Shown here: one piece after another, positions 6,421 through 13,246 of the stretch
Layout: each line of letters starts with the position of its first letter
Numbering within the stretch: the first letter of the stretch is position 1
Source of the DNA: Candidatus Caenarcanum sp.
GTDB lineage: Bacteria > Cyanobacteriota > Vampirovibrionia > Gastranaerophilales > UBA9971
Direction of reading: 5' to 3'
Assembly: GCA_020720345.1 (NCBI GenBank)
Contig: DYOT01000020.1
Location: 1-13,246, forward strand
Length of the DNA stretch: 13,246 nt
Program-made: the position numbers and the translations under genes
Notes under the pieces: model-generated
Seen by the model: only the letters and a program-made list of their open reading frames with translations
What the model was told of the DNA's origin: nothing
Database searches by the model: none

Positions 6421-7923
6421 ATGTCGACAATCAGGGATCGTCTTTCTTCAAAAGCTCAGGAAAATCAGCCGTCCGGCATGATTCAGTCGCAAGCCAGAAG
6501 ACAAACTGTTGATACTTCTGCTCATCAAGTTCTTAAAGATAAACTGCATATTTCATTAATTGAAAAAATTAATTCTATAAGCGAATGGCAAAGATTAAAT
6601 GATAATGATCAGAATTCTTTTATAAAACAGTTTATAGAAAAGAAAATTGCGCAGGAATTTAGTTCAACTCCTTTAAGTTCATTTGAAAAAGAGCAGATAA
6701 TTCTGGACATCCGTCAAGAGGTTAAAGGTTTTGGACCTCTTGATCCTCTTTTGTGTGACCCCACTATATCTGACATACTTGTAAACGGACCTCATCATGT
6801 TTATGTTGAAGTTGGAGGAAAACTTAGAAAAACAAATGTAAGGTTTAGGGATAATGCCCATCTTATGAATATTATTGAAAGAATTGTTTCAAGGGTAGGC
6901 AGAAGAATTGACGAAAAATCTCCGATGGTTGATGCAAGGCTTCCTGACGGTTCAAGGGTAAATGCCGTTATACCTCCTCTTGCAATCGACGGGGCTTCCC
7001 TGTCAATAAGAAGATTCAAAGGTGATGCCGCTACAATGCAGAACTTGCTTCAATGGGGCTCAATGACTGTAGGAATGGCGGAAACTTTAAAGTCCGCAGT
7101 AAAAGCTCATTTAAACATTGTAATTTCCGGCGGTACCGGCGCAGGTAAAACAACTCTTCTTAACAGTCTTTCATCCCAGATTCCTGAAGATGAAAGAATT
7201 GTAACCATAGAGGATTCAGCAGAACTTTCGCTTCAGCAGGAACACGTTGTCAGGCTTGAAACAAGACCTGCAAATATAGAGGGAACAGGTCAAATTACCG
7301 CAAGAGATCTTGTAATGAATTCTTTGAGGATGCGTCCTGACAGGGTAGTAATTGGAGAATGCAGAGGAGCTGAAGCTCTTGACATGTTACAGGCCATGAA
7401 CACCGGTCATGACGGCTCTTTGACAACACTTCACGCAAACACTCCCAGAGATGCTTGTGGAAGACTTGAAACAATGTGCATGTTCTCAGGCGTTGAACTC
7501 CCTGAAAAAACTATACGAACACAAATTGCTTCCGCCGTTCATATGATAGTTCAGGCAAGCAGGCTGGGTGATGGTTCCAGACGTGTTACATACATTAGTG
7601 AAGTAACCGGTATGGAAGGAAATATTATTACTATACAGGATATTTTCAAATGGGAGCAATACGGTCTTGATGAAAATGGCAGAGTAATAGGATGTCATGT
7701 TTCCACCGGTGTCCGTCCTAAATTTGCTGAAAAATGTAAAGCCAAAGGTATTAAATTACCTCTTGAAATATTTGATTCTAATGCACCTGCTGTATATCTC
7801 TGTAAAAATCCTCCAAATGAGAAAGTTGGAAGGACAAAATCTTCATCATCAGCTGAAGGGCAGGAATCACAAACTTTGGATGATTTAATCAAACAAAGAA
7901 AAGCTCAGAAATTTAATGGTTGA
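6421..7923 (+). CDS. cpaF: Tad pilus secretion ATPase CpaF (TadA)
   Basis: 500 residues; type II/IV secretion-superfamily hexameric ATPase that powers Tad pilus assembly at the cytoplasmic face. A helical N-domain (to about 110) is followed by DILVNGPHHVYVE, typical of CpaF. The motor domain has Walker A GGTGAGKT (237-244, K243), the Asp box TIEDSAEL (E264, D265), Walker B VVIGECRG (E313) and the His box TTLHAN (H338). The C-terminal ~50 residues are low-complexity and polar. Start ATG 6421 has a good AAGGAG 8 bases upstream and lies 13 bases after the cpaE stop. All catalytic motifs are intact. Confidence 0.96.
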   Translation: MSTIRDRLSSKAQENQPSGMIQSQARRQTVDTSAHQVLKDKLHISLIEKINSISEWQRLNDNDQNSFIKQFIEKKIAQEFSSTPLSSFEKEQIILDIRQEVKGFGPLDPLLCDPTISDILVNGPHHVYVEVGGKLRKTNVRFRDNAHLMNIIERIVSRVGRRIDEKSPMVDARLPDGSRVNAVIPPLAIDGASLSIRRFKGDAATMQNLLQWGSMTVGMAETLKSAVKAHLNIVISGGTGAGKTTLLNSLSSQIPEDERIVTIEDSAELSLQQEHVVRLETRPANIEGTGQITARDLVMNSLRMRPDRVVIGECRGAEALDMLQAMNTGHDGSLTTLHANTPRDACGRLETMCMFSGVELPEKTIRTQIASAVHMIVQASRLGDGSRRVTYISEVTGMEGNIITIQDIFKWEQYGLDENGRVIGCHVSTGVRPKFAEKCKAKGIKLPLEIFDSNAPAVYLCKNPPNEKVGRTKSSSSAEGQESQTLDDLIKQRKAQKFNG

Positions 7924-7941
7924 AAATACAGGCAATTATAA

Positions 7942-8982
7942 ATGGATTCATTATTAGTATCATTAATAGTAGGTTTAATTTATGGAGGTATAGCTGTAGG
8001 AATTTATTTCCTGCTGTTTCCTCCTTTTGAGAAAAAAGCTACTCTGGCGAGAACTACGTCGGTGGAAAAGCGTCTTAAAGAGATTAAACAGAAAAAATTT
8101 ACTGCTATAAGAAGCGGAGAAGATGTTTTCAAAAAGCTTGAATCTAAAAGTGGCAAGCAAAAAGAAAATTTAATCGAGATGTTAAAGGATTCTAACGAAT
8201 ATAAGCTTTATTTTCTGGGGCTTATATTTAGCAAGTTTAGATTTACAAATACTGTAAAAAAACTTTTAAAGTCCGCTAATGTTAAAATGCCTATTGATCT
8301 TTTCATGATGATGGTTATAATGCTATTTGTTCCGTTTTTCATTTTAACTATTATAAAAGGTTCTCCATTATTTCTTTTGATAGGATTATGTGCTGCGTCA
8401 GCTCCTTTTGTATTTCTTAAAATGAAAATCCAGAATAATTTAAAATTATTTACTATGTATTTTTCCGATGCTCTAACTTTAATTTCAAATTCGCTGAAAG
8501 CAGGGCATTCTCTGCTCGCATCATTTCAGCTTGTTGCAGATGAAAGTCCCTATCCTGTAAATAAGTTGTTTAAGGGAGTTGCTGATGATGTTTCTTTGGG
8601 AAGAGAGATAAGGGAAGCTCTTGAGGAAATGTGTAACAATATGGAGGGAAGTGAAGACCTTAAATTTTTTGTTACAGCAGTACTTGTACAGAAAGAAATC
8701 GGCGGAAACCTTACTGAAATTCTTGATACACTTAATACTACAATAAGAGAAAGATTCAAATTATTTGGAATGATTAAAACACAAACTTCTCAGGCAAAAA
8801 TGTCAGGTATCGTTCTTGCCCTTGTGCCTGTTATTATTACAGGACTTGTAAGCATGATGAATCCTGCTTATATGGCGCCATTGTTTAATAGTACAGGAGG
8901 CAATATGGTTCTAGGCGCAGCTCTTCTGTTGTCAGGTATTGGATTTCTTATTATTAATAAAATAACTGATATAAGGGTATAA
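7942..8982 (+). CDS. tadB: Tad pilus inner-membrane platform protein TadB
   Basis: 346 residues. One membrane segment lies at about 5-26, and a hydrophobic pair at about 118-160 (MMMVIMLFVPFFIL, LFLLIGLCAASAPFVFL). A type II secretion F (T2SSF) cytoplasmic domain follows at about 172-280 with LISNSLKAGHSLLASF and VQKEIGGNLTEILDTL. Two C-terminal membrane segments lie at about 288-306 and 320-339. This is the standard TadB architecture; it pairs with TadC as the platform on which the CpaF motor works. The gap from cpaF is 18 bases and the ribosome-binding site is weak (ACAGGC), so coupling to upstream translation is possible. TadC begins 2 bases after its stop. Confidence 0.93.
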   Translation: MDSLLVSLIVGLIYGGIAVGIYFLLFPPFEKKATLARTTSVEKRLKEIKQKKFTAIRSGEDVFKKLESKSGKQKENLIEMLKDSNEYKLYFLGLIFSKFRFTNTVKKLLKSANVKMPIDLFMMMVIMLFVPFFILTIIKGSPLFLLIGLCAASAPFVFLKMKIQNNLKLFTMYFSDALTLISNSLKAGHSLLASFQLVADESPYPVNKLFKGVADDVSLGREIREALEEMCNNMEGSEDLKFFVTAVLVQKEIGGNLTEILDTLNTTIRERFKLFGMIKTQTSQAKMSGIVLALVPVIITGLVSMMNPAYMAPLFNSTGGNMVLGAALLLSGIGFLIINKITDIRV

Positions 8983-8984
8983 AA

Positions 8985-9950
8985 ATGCAAACTGTTATTA
9001 TAGTTTTAGTAGTTGCTGCTCTGGCATATATAGTGTACATATTGTTTTTTGAAGAAGAAAAGGGCGAAGTTAAAAAACGATTAACCTCTCTTAGGAAAGA
9101 TAAAGAAACAGCAAAATCCGAGGCTCATTCGAAACAAAAAGTGGGAGAGGATTCTATTTATTATGAAGATTCAGCAGGTTATTTAATTAAAAGTCTTCGC
9201 CTTTTAGCAAGAGACATAGCAGAAAAATCAAAAAATATTGTTTTACAAAAACAATTGCTTTCAGAGGCCGGCATGAACAGCGATGATGATGCCGTTTTAA
9301 AACATATTTCCAAAAAAATTATTTTTGCAGGAGCTTTGGGAATTATGTCGTTTATGCTGTTTGTAAGTGTTGGAAACACAAATATTTTTATGAAAATAAT
9401 AATGATGCTTGGAAGCCCTGTATTAGGCTTTAGGCTTCCTGACATGATGTTAAAGAGTAAAGCTAAAAAAAGGGCTGAAGAAATTACTTACGCTCTTCCT
9501 GACGCAATTGATCTGCTTACTGTCTGCGTTGAAGCCGGATTAGGTTTGGATTCTGCTCTTTCAAGGGTAGCCAGGGAGCAGGAAAAATCTTCTCCTATAC
9601 TTGCATCTGAGTTCAACAGGGTAACCAAAGATATTCTTGCCGGTATTTCCAGAACAGATGCTTTTAGAAATTTATTAAAAAGAAATAATTCGGCAGAATT
9701 AAGGTCATTTACAGGGCTGCTTATTCAGTCAGACAAGCTGGGCACAAGTATTTCACAGGCTTTAAAAGTATATTCCGATGCTTTAAGGACAAAAAGAAGA
9801 CAAAGGGCTGAACAGCTAGCGGCACAGGCTGGTGTAAAGATGTCTATACCTCTGGTATTATTTATTTTACCGGCTACATTTGTAATTATTCTTGGTCCTG
9901 CTGCCATGAGCATAATGCAAACATTTACGAATAATCCACTAACACCTTAA
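8985..9950 (+). CDS. tadC: Tad pilus inner-membrane platform protein TadC
   Basis: 321 residues, with an N-terminal membrane segment (about 3-22) and a hydrophobic pair (about 111-130 and 135-150). The T2SSF domain (about 168-280) has ALPDAIDLLTVCVEAGLGLD and SDKLGTSISQAL, and a C-terminal membrane segment lies at about 287-309. The LPDAIDLL...EAGLGLD pattern marks it as TadC rather than a second TadB. The ribosome-binding site AAGGG lies in the last codons of tadB. It is the last visible Tad gene; no tadD/E/F/G follow, and the next element is the dispersed repeat immediately after its stop. Confidence 0.93.
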   Translation: MQTVIIVLVVAALAYIVYILFFEEEKGEVKKRLTSLRKDKETAKSEAHSKQKVGEDSIYYEDSAGYLIKSLRLLARDIAEKSKNIVLQKQLLSEAGMNSDDDAVLKHISKKIIFAGALGIMSFMLFVSVGNTNIFMKIIMMLGSPVLGFRLPDMMLKSKAKKRAEEITYALPDAIDLLTVCVEAGLGLDSALSRVAREQEKSSPILASEFNRVTKDILAGISRTDAFRNLLKRNNSAELRSFTGLLIQSDKLGTSISQALKVYSDALRTKRRQRAEQLAAQAGVKMSIPLVLFILPATFVIILGPAAMSIMQTFTNNPLTP

Positions 9951-10027
9951 AAGCGGGAGGAAGCATAGCCGCTTGATAAGTCTTCGTTGCAAGAATCGAC
10001 TTGCCTGTAAGGTTGCAACCCTCACTT
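9951..10027 (+). repeat. Dispersed intergenic repeat, copy 2 (core)
   Basis: This 77-bp partner of 2346-2422 starts at the base after the tadC stop codon. Potential hairpins differ from copy 1: AAGC/GCTT (9961-9964 with 9971-9974) and TTGC/GCAA near 10001-10018. Most differences are not compensatory, so folding may not be what is conserved. Its right flank, 10028-10059, matches 2446-2477 at 22 of 32 positions by hand count and contains the tRNA promoter. Confidence 0.85.
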
Positions 10028-10030
10028 TTC

Positions 10031-10059
10031 TTGAAAACTAACTTATTCTGATATATTAT
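10031..10059 (+). promoter_or_regulatory. Promoter of tRNA-Arg
   Basis: TTGAAA (10031-10036), a 17-base spacer, then TATTAT (10054-10059). The -10 ends 11 bases before the tRNA, so the transcript would start with a leader of about 5 bases. The spacing is ideal for sigma-70 and it forms the right end of repeat copy 2. Confidence 0.6.
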
Positions 10060-10070
10060 TTGTTTATTGT

Positions 10071-10144
10071 GTCCACGTAGTTCAGAAGGATAGAACGCCA
10101 CCCTCCTAAGGTGGATGTCGGGGGTTCGACTCCCTCCGTGGACA
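10071..10144 (+). tRNA. tRNA-Arg (anticodon CCT)
   Basis: A 74-base cloverleaf. The acceptor stem is GTCCACG with CGTGGAC (7 bp) and a discriminator A. The D arm is GTTC/GAAC. The anticodon stem is CCACC/GGTGG with loop CTCCTAA, giving anticodon CCT, which reads AGG. A five-base variable loop follows, then the T arm GGGGG-TTCGACT-CCCTC with one wobble pair. The 3' CCA is not encoded (TTGC follows). It is monocistronic between its own promoter and the strong hairpin at 10158-10195. Confidence 0.96.
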
Positions 10145-10157
10145 TTGCTTTTATAAA

Positions 10158-10195
10158 AATAAATAACCTCGACTCAATGGTCGAGGTTATTTATT
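10158..10195. terminator. Bidirectional terminator between tRNA-Arg and dnaK
   Basis: A perfect 16-bp stem (10158-10173 with 10180-10195) closes the 6-base loop TCAATG. The inner seven base pairs are GC-rich (CCTCGAC). For the minus-strand dnaK transcript it follows the stop codon by about 15 bases and is trailed by a T-rich ATTTTTAT. For plus-strand transcription ATCTTTTA follows. It should serve both convergent units. Confidence 0.88.
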
Positions 10196-10210
10196 ATCTT
10201 TTACCAAATT

Positions 10211-12049
10211 TTATTTGGAATATTCTGCATCTATAACATCTTCGTCAGAAGGTTTTTCGCAAGACTCGCCGCCTGTGCCGGTTTCTTCGCCTGAAGGCTG
10301 TTCGGATGTTTCTGTCTGTTGATAAGCTGCTGAAGATATCGCAAACATTGTCTGTTGAATTTTATCCTGAAGAGTTTTAATTGTCTCTATGGAAGTATTT
10401 TCTTCATTAAGCGCCTTATCAAGCTCTTCTCTTTCTTCCATAAGCTTGGTTTTGTCAGCTTCTGACATTTTACCTTCCAGGTCTTTCACCAGCCTGTCTG
10501 CTGCATGAACAAGACTGTTAGCGTTGTTTCTTATTTCCACTTCTTCTTTTCTTTTTTTGTCTTCTTCAGAATGAGATTCTGCATCTCTTACCATTTTATC
10601 AATCTCATCCTTGTTAAGATTGGAAGTGTTTGTAATTGTAATTTTTTGTTCTTTGCTTGTAGCTTTGTCTTTTGCGCTTACGTTTACTATGCCGTTAGCG
10701 TCAATATCAAAGGTAACTTCAACCTGTGGAAGTCCTCTGGGCGCAGGAGGAATTCCATCCAGCCTGAACATACCGAGAGATTTATTATCTCTTGCCATAG
10801 GTCTTTCACCCTGAAGTACATGGACATCAACCGCTGTCTGATTATCATCAGCAGTGGAGAATACCTGACTTTTGCTTACAGGAATAGTTGTATTTCTAGG
10901 AACTAAAGGTGTTAAAACTCCGCCAAGTGTTTCAATCCCTAAAGAGAGCGGTGTTACATCAAGTAAAACGATGTCTTTGATTTCGCCTGCAAGAATACTT
11001 GCCTGAATAGCCGCACCTACAGCAACAACTTCGTCAGGGTTAACGCTTTGATTAGGCTCTTTTTGTGTTATTTCCTTTACAAGTCTTTGCACGGCAGGAA
11101 TTCTGGTTGAACCGCCTACAAGCACCACTTCGTCAAGCTGTGATGCAGTCAGCTTTGCATCGCTTATAGCCTGCTCAACAGGCTTTTTGCATCTTTCAAA
11201 AAGAACATGGCTTAAATCTTCAAACTTAGCTCTTGTAAGTGTTAAGTCAAGGTGTTTAGGACCGTTTGCGTCTGCTGTAATAAACGGCAGATTTATATTT
11301 GTTTCAACCACGCTTGATAATTCACATTTGGCTTTTTCTGAGGCTTCTTTAAGCCTTTGCATTGCCTGTTTATCTTTTCTGAGGTCAATGCCTTCAACTT
11401 TTTTGAATTCATCGGCAAGATAATCCATTACTTTTTCATCAAAATCATCCCCGCCAAGTCTTGTATCTCCGCTTGTTGAAAGCACTTCAAACACTCCGTC
11501 TCCAACTTCAAGGATACTTACGTCAAAAGTACCGCCTCCAAGGTCAAAAACAAGAATTTTTTCGTTGGCTTTTTTATCCATACCATAAGCAAGAGAAGCT
11601 GCTGTCGGTTCGTTTACTATTCTAAGAACGTCAAGTCCGGCAATTCTTCCTGCATCTTTGGTTGCCTGTCTTTGGCTATCGTTAAAATATGCCGGAACGG
11701 TAATAACAGCGGAAGTTATCTTTTCACCAAGATATTTTGAAGCATCATCAGCAAGTTTTCTAAGAATCATAGAGCTGATTTCCTGAGGGGTGTAATCTTT
11801 CCCGTCAATTGATACTTTATGCTCTGTTCCCATTTCTCGTTTAATACTTACAATTGTTCTGTCAGGATTAAGTATAGCCTGTCTTTTAGCTAACTGTCCC
11901 ACAAGTCTTTCACCTGTTTTTGTAAAAGCTACTACGGAAGGTGTTGTTCTGCTTCCTTCAGCATTCGCTATAACTGTAGGCTTTCCGCCTTCCATAACTG
12001 CTATAACCGAGTTTGTTGTACCAAGGTCAATACCTATTGTTTTAGCCAT
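10211..12049 (-). CDS. dnaK: Molecular chaperone DnaK (Hsp70)
   Basis: 612 residues from ATG 12049; this start gives MAKTIGIDLGTTNS and has AAGGAGAG about 9 bases upstream. The frame stays open 30 codons further to 12139, but that stretch is leader. The ATP-dependent chaperone contains the nucleotide-binding motifs DLGTTNS (8-14), NEPTAASLAYG (146-156), DLGGGTFD (169-176, T174) and VLVGGSTRIPA, the linker VLLDVTPLSLG, the substrate-binding domain, a charged lid, and the C-terminal DEDVIDAEYS. It lacks the segment of more than 20 residues that E. coli DnaK carries after IKR (around residue 71 here), so its length is like that of B. subtilis DnaK. No grpE, dnaJ or hrcA is adjacent and I saw no CIRCE element. 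Confidence 0.97.
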   Translation of the reverse strand: MAKTIGIDLGTTNSVIAVMEGGKPTVIANAEGSRTTPSVVAFTKTGERLVGQLAKRQAILNPDRTIVSIKREMGTEHKVSIDGKDYTPQEISSMILRKLADDASKYLGEKITSAVITVPAYFNDSQRQATKDAGRIAGLDVLRIVNEPTAASLAYGMDKKANEKILVFDLGGGTFDVSILEVGDGVFEVLSTSGDTRLGGDDFDEKVMDYLADEFKKVEGIDLRKDKQAMQRLKEASEKAKCELSSVVETNINLPFITADANGPKHLDLTLTRAKFEDLSHVLFERCKKPVEQAISDAKLTASQLDEVVLVGGSTRIPAVQRLVKEITQKEPNQSVNPDEVVAVGAAIQASILAGEIKDIVLLDVTPLSLGIETLGGVLTPLVPRNTTIPVSKSQVFSTADDNQTAVDVHVLQGERPMARDNKSLGMFRLDGIPPAPRGLPQVEVTFDIDANGIVNVSAKDKATSKEQKITITNTSNLNKDEIDKMVRDAESHSEEDKKRKEEVEIRNNANSLVHAADRLVKDLEGKMSEADKTKLMEEREELDKALNEENTSIETIKTLQDKIQQTMFAISSAAYQQTETSEQPSGEETGTGGESCEKPSDEDVIDAEYSK

Positions 12050-12110
12050 TCTTTTATTCTCTCCTTTTTCCTTAAAATTCTCATTTCCAAAATAGGCAGT
12101 AGGCTGCCAT

Positions 12111-12139
12111 AATATATTTATAACAGCTAAACAAGTCAA
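12111..12139 (-). promoter_or_regulatory. Candidate sigma-70 promoter of dnaK
   Basis: On the minus strand TTGACT (12139-12134), a 17-base spacer, and TATATT (12116-12111). Transcription would start near 12104, giving a leader of about 55 bases. A small GGCAG/CTGCC inverted repeat lies next to the start site. No heat-shock-type operator was recognised. Confidence 0.5.
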
Positions 12140-12200
12140 TTGTTAAAATCTAAAGAAAAAATTAATATTTTGATTTACTATAAAAACATAATTTATAAAA

Positions 12201-12965
12201 ATGACAGGTGCTATGGAAAAAATCAGCAAAATAATTAACGAAAATAAAAAAATTATTGGTATCTGGGGTTATCCTGAGCCTGAAATATTGTTCGCTTTGC
12301 GCAAAAAGTTTCCTAATCATGAAATTTTAGATCTTGATGTGAATTACAATATGCCAAGTTCAGGAATCTTGCCTGACGCTTATTGTCGAATAATAAAAAA
12401 TATAATTGATAATGCTATAGCTTTAAAAAACAATTTTGAAGTCATAATTGCCTCTGTAGGTGAAGAAAAGTGTGATTCCGGAAGGTTTGCCGCTAAAATT
12501 CTTGAGGATATGTGTTTTAATGTGATGCAGACTAAATATAATGAGAGCAAGGACAATTTTGCTACCCCAATTTCGATGAGCAATATGCCTTTAAAACAAA
12601 AAATATTGACTATAATGGATAATATTGTATCGCCGTCCAGCCCCTTAATGGTGCCGCAATGTTCCCCGGAATACGGATTTTGGGGAGTACCGCCGAATGA
12701 TTTAAGTATTCTTGACTTATTTCCTGACACGACACATGTTTACGGGTGGACAAGATGTGTTGAAGCAGGGAGACCGGCTGATGTAGAGCTTGAAATGTTT
12801 GTAGATAAAGATGTTCCTACAGTATTTTTTGCCCAGACTTTCTGCGCAAAAATGCAATTAGCCAGATATTTGGCTAAAAAACACGACGGGCTTTATGTGG
12901 ATGTAGATGACAAAGCCTCAAACTCTGTCAAAGCAAAGATTGAAGCTTTTATTAAATTGAGGTAA
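12201..12965 (+). CDS. Conserved-looking hypothetical protein, function unknown
   Basis: 254 residues that I do not recognise. It has no signal peptide or membrane segment, so it is probably cytoplasmic. The N-terminal third alternates strands and helices (KKIIGIWGYPEP, EILDLDVNY, EVIIASVGEEKCDSG), suggesting an alpha/beta fold. The C-terminal half is dense with distinctive residues: SPEYGFWGVPPND (155-167), HVYGWTRCVEAGRPAD (179-194) and VPTVFFAQTFCAK (205-217). Six cysteines (C62, C91, C105, C154, C186, C215) are spread along it, without a CxxC pair. It is divergent from dnaK and convergent with the next gene, so it looks monocistronic. The ATG at 12213 (residue 5), with AGGTG just upstream, is an alternative start; neither has a good ribosome-binding site. 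The coding call is firm; the function is not known. Confidence 0.85.
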   Translation: MTGAMEKISKIINENKKIIGIWGYPEPEILFALRKKFPNHEILDLDVNYNMPSSGILPDAYCRIIKNIIDNAIALKNNFEVIIASVGEEKCDSGRFAAKILEDMCFNVMQTKYNESKDNFATPISMSNMPLKQKILTIMDNIVSPSSPLMVPQCSPEYGFWGVPPNDLSILDLFPDTTHVYGWTRCVEAGRPADVELEMFVDKDVPTVFFAQTFCAKMQLARYLAKKHDGLYVDVDDKASNSVKAKIEAFIKLR

Positions 12966-12997
12966 CAGTTTATACCGATTCAAAAAAGTAACTGTTA
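12963..12997. terminator. Weak hairpin between convergent genes
   Basis: TAACAGTT (12963-12970) pairs with AACTGTTA (12990-12997) around a 19-base loop. It lies between the stops of two convergent genes, where a shared terminator would be expected, but it is short, AT-rich and lacks a U-tract. Confidence 0.25.
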
Positions 12998-13003
12998 AAT
13001 AAA

Positions 13004-13246
13004 TTAATTTTTGTGAAAGAACCCGGGAATTCTTTCTTTCATCTCTTCTTTTATCATTTTGATGTCATGTAATTTTTCAACAAGGTTGCCTAACAATTCT
13101 TCTCCAGAAAGTATTATTGGCATATTAAAAGGAAATTTGGCTGTTTTGGGTGAAATCAGTTCGTCTCTGGAAGTTAACGCAAATTCATTGGCATTCCCTT
13201 TAGGAGTAAAACCTGTAATATGAAAAACATCATGAGGGCATGCGCT
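13004..13246 (-). CDS. Hypothetical protein, C-terminal fragment
   Basis: A minus-strand frame is open from the window edge to TAA at 13006-13004, giving the last 80 residues of a protein whose start is outside. It reads from SACPHDVFHITGF to the C-terminal IPGFFHKN. Middle segments include ALTSRDELISPKT and FPFNMPIILSGEELLGNLVEKL, followed by a charged helix (HDIKMIKEEMKER). I do not recognise the family. The lack of stops over 81 codons in AT-rich DNA, the protein-like composition and the convergent arrangement support it being real. Confidence 0.65.
   Translation of the reverse strand, partial: SACPHDVFHITGFTPKGNANEFALTSRDELISPKTAKFPFNMPIILSGEELLGNLVEKLHDIKMIKEEMKERIPGFFHKN

Noticed and set aside
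9951..10027. Repeat copy 2 as a rho-independent terminator for the Tad operon
   Set aside because: Its hairpins are short, poorly conserved between copies, and not followed by a proper U-tract.
10071..10195. tRNA-Arg as an integration site for a mobile element
   Set aside because: No integrase gene and no repeat of the tRNA 3' end are visible in the window; the flanks are a repeat and a terminator.
10505..10906. 133-codon plus-strand frame inside dnaK
   Set aside because: It is antisense to conserved DnaK coding sequence and has phenylalanine/cysteine-rich noise composition.
12050..12139. 30-codon N-terminal extension of dnaK
   Set aside because: The extension contains no conserved sequence, overlaps the likely promoter -10/-35, and a good ribosome-binding site precedes the internal ATG that yields the canonical MAKTIGIDLG start.
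12050..12200. CIRCE heat-shock operator upstream of dnaK
   Set aside because: I looked for TTAGCACTC-N9-GAGTGCTAA on both strands and saw nothing close.
1..13246. CRISPR array, insertion sequence or prophage
   Set aside because: No regularly spaced direct repeats, transposase or phage structural genes were seen; the only dispersed repeat is the 77-bp pair.

Overview
The window looks like a stretch of chromosome from an AT-rich, diderm (secretin-carrying) bacterium. Clues to lineage are mixed. The threonyl-tRNA synthetase has almost no TGS domain and carries the MNCPFH form of its zinc motif, which I associate with Cyanobacteria-type ThrRS. The DnaK has cyanobacteria-like stretches but lacks the nucleotide-binding-domain insertion usual in diderm DnaKs. 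A non-photosynthetic cyanobacterial relative (Vampirovibrionia/Melainabacteria) is my best guess, with low confidence.

Layout from left to right. (1) Positions 1-323, minus strand: the 3'-truncated (window edge) HigA-type antitoxin gene, preceded by a 13-codon remnant of its toxin gene higB. (2) Positions 444-2267, minus strand: thrS with a hairpin at its end. (3) Positions 2268-2608: a divergent intergenic region with an AT-rich inverted repeat, copy 1 of a dispersed repeat, and candidate promoters. (4) Positions 2609-9950, plus strand: six tightly packed genes, cpaB-cpaC-cpaE-cpaF-tadB-tadC, forming the envelope-spanning and motor part of a Tad (Flp) type IVc pilus machine. (5) Positions 9951-10195: copy 2 of the dispersed repeat, a sigma-70-like promoter, tRNA-Arg(CCT), and a strong bidirectional terminator. 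(6) Positions 10211-12049, minus strand: dnaK on its own. (7) Positions 12201-12965, plus strand: an unrecognised 254-residue soluble protein. (8) Positions 13004-13246, minus strand: the C-terminal end of an unrecognised gene.

The Tad genes form one functional unit. CpaC is the outer-membrane secretin, CpaB a periplasmic partner, CpaE (TadZ) the localisation ATPase, CpaF the secretion ATPase, and TadB/TadC the inner-membrane platform. Pilin (flp), prepilin peptidase, cpaD/tadD and the TadE/F/G pseudopilins are not in the window, so they must be encoded elsewhere if the pilus is functional.

Most of the region is ordinary housekeeping plus pilus genes, and I do not see a complete undescribed system. 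The items most worth a second look are the 77-bp dispersed repeat, whose two copies each sit just upstream of a plus-strand transcription unit and end in a promoter-like tail; the higB toxin deleted down to its first ~11 residues while higA stays open; the unrecognised gene at 12201-12965; and the domain losses in ThrRS and DnaK.
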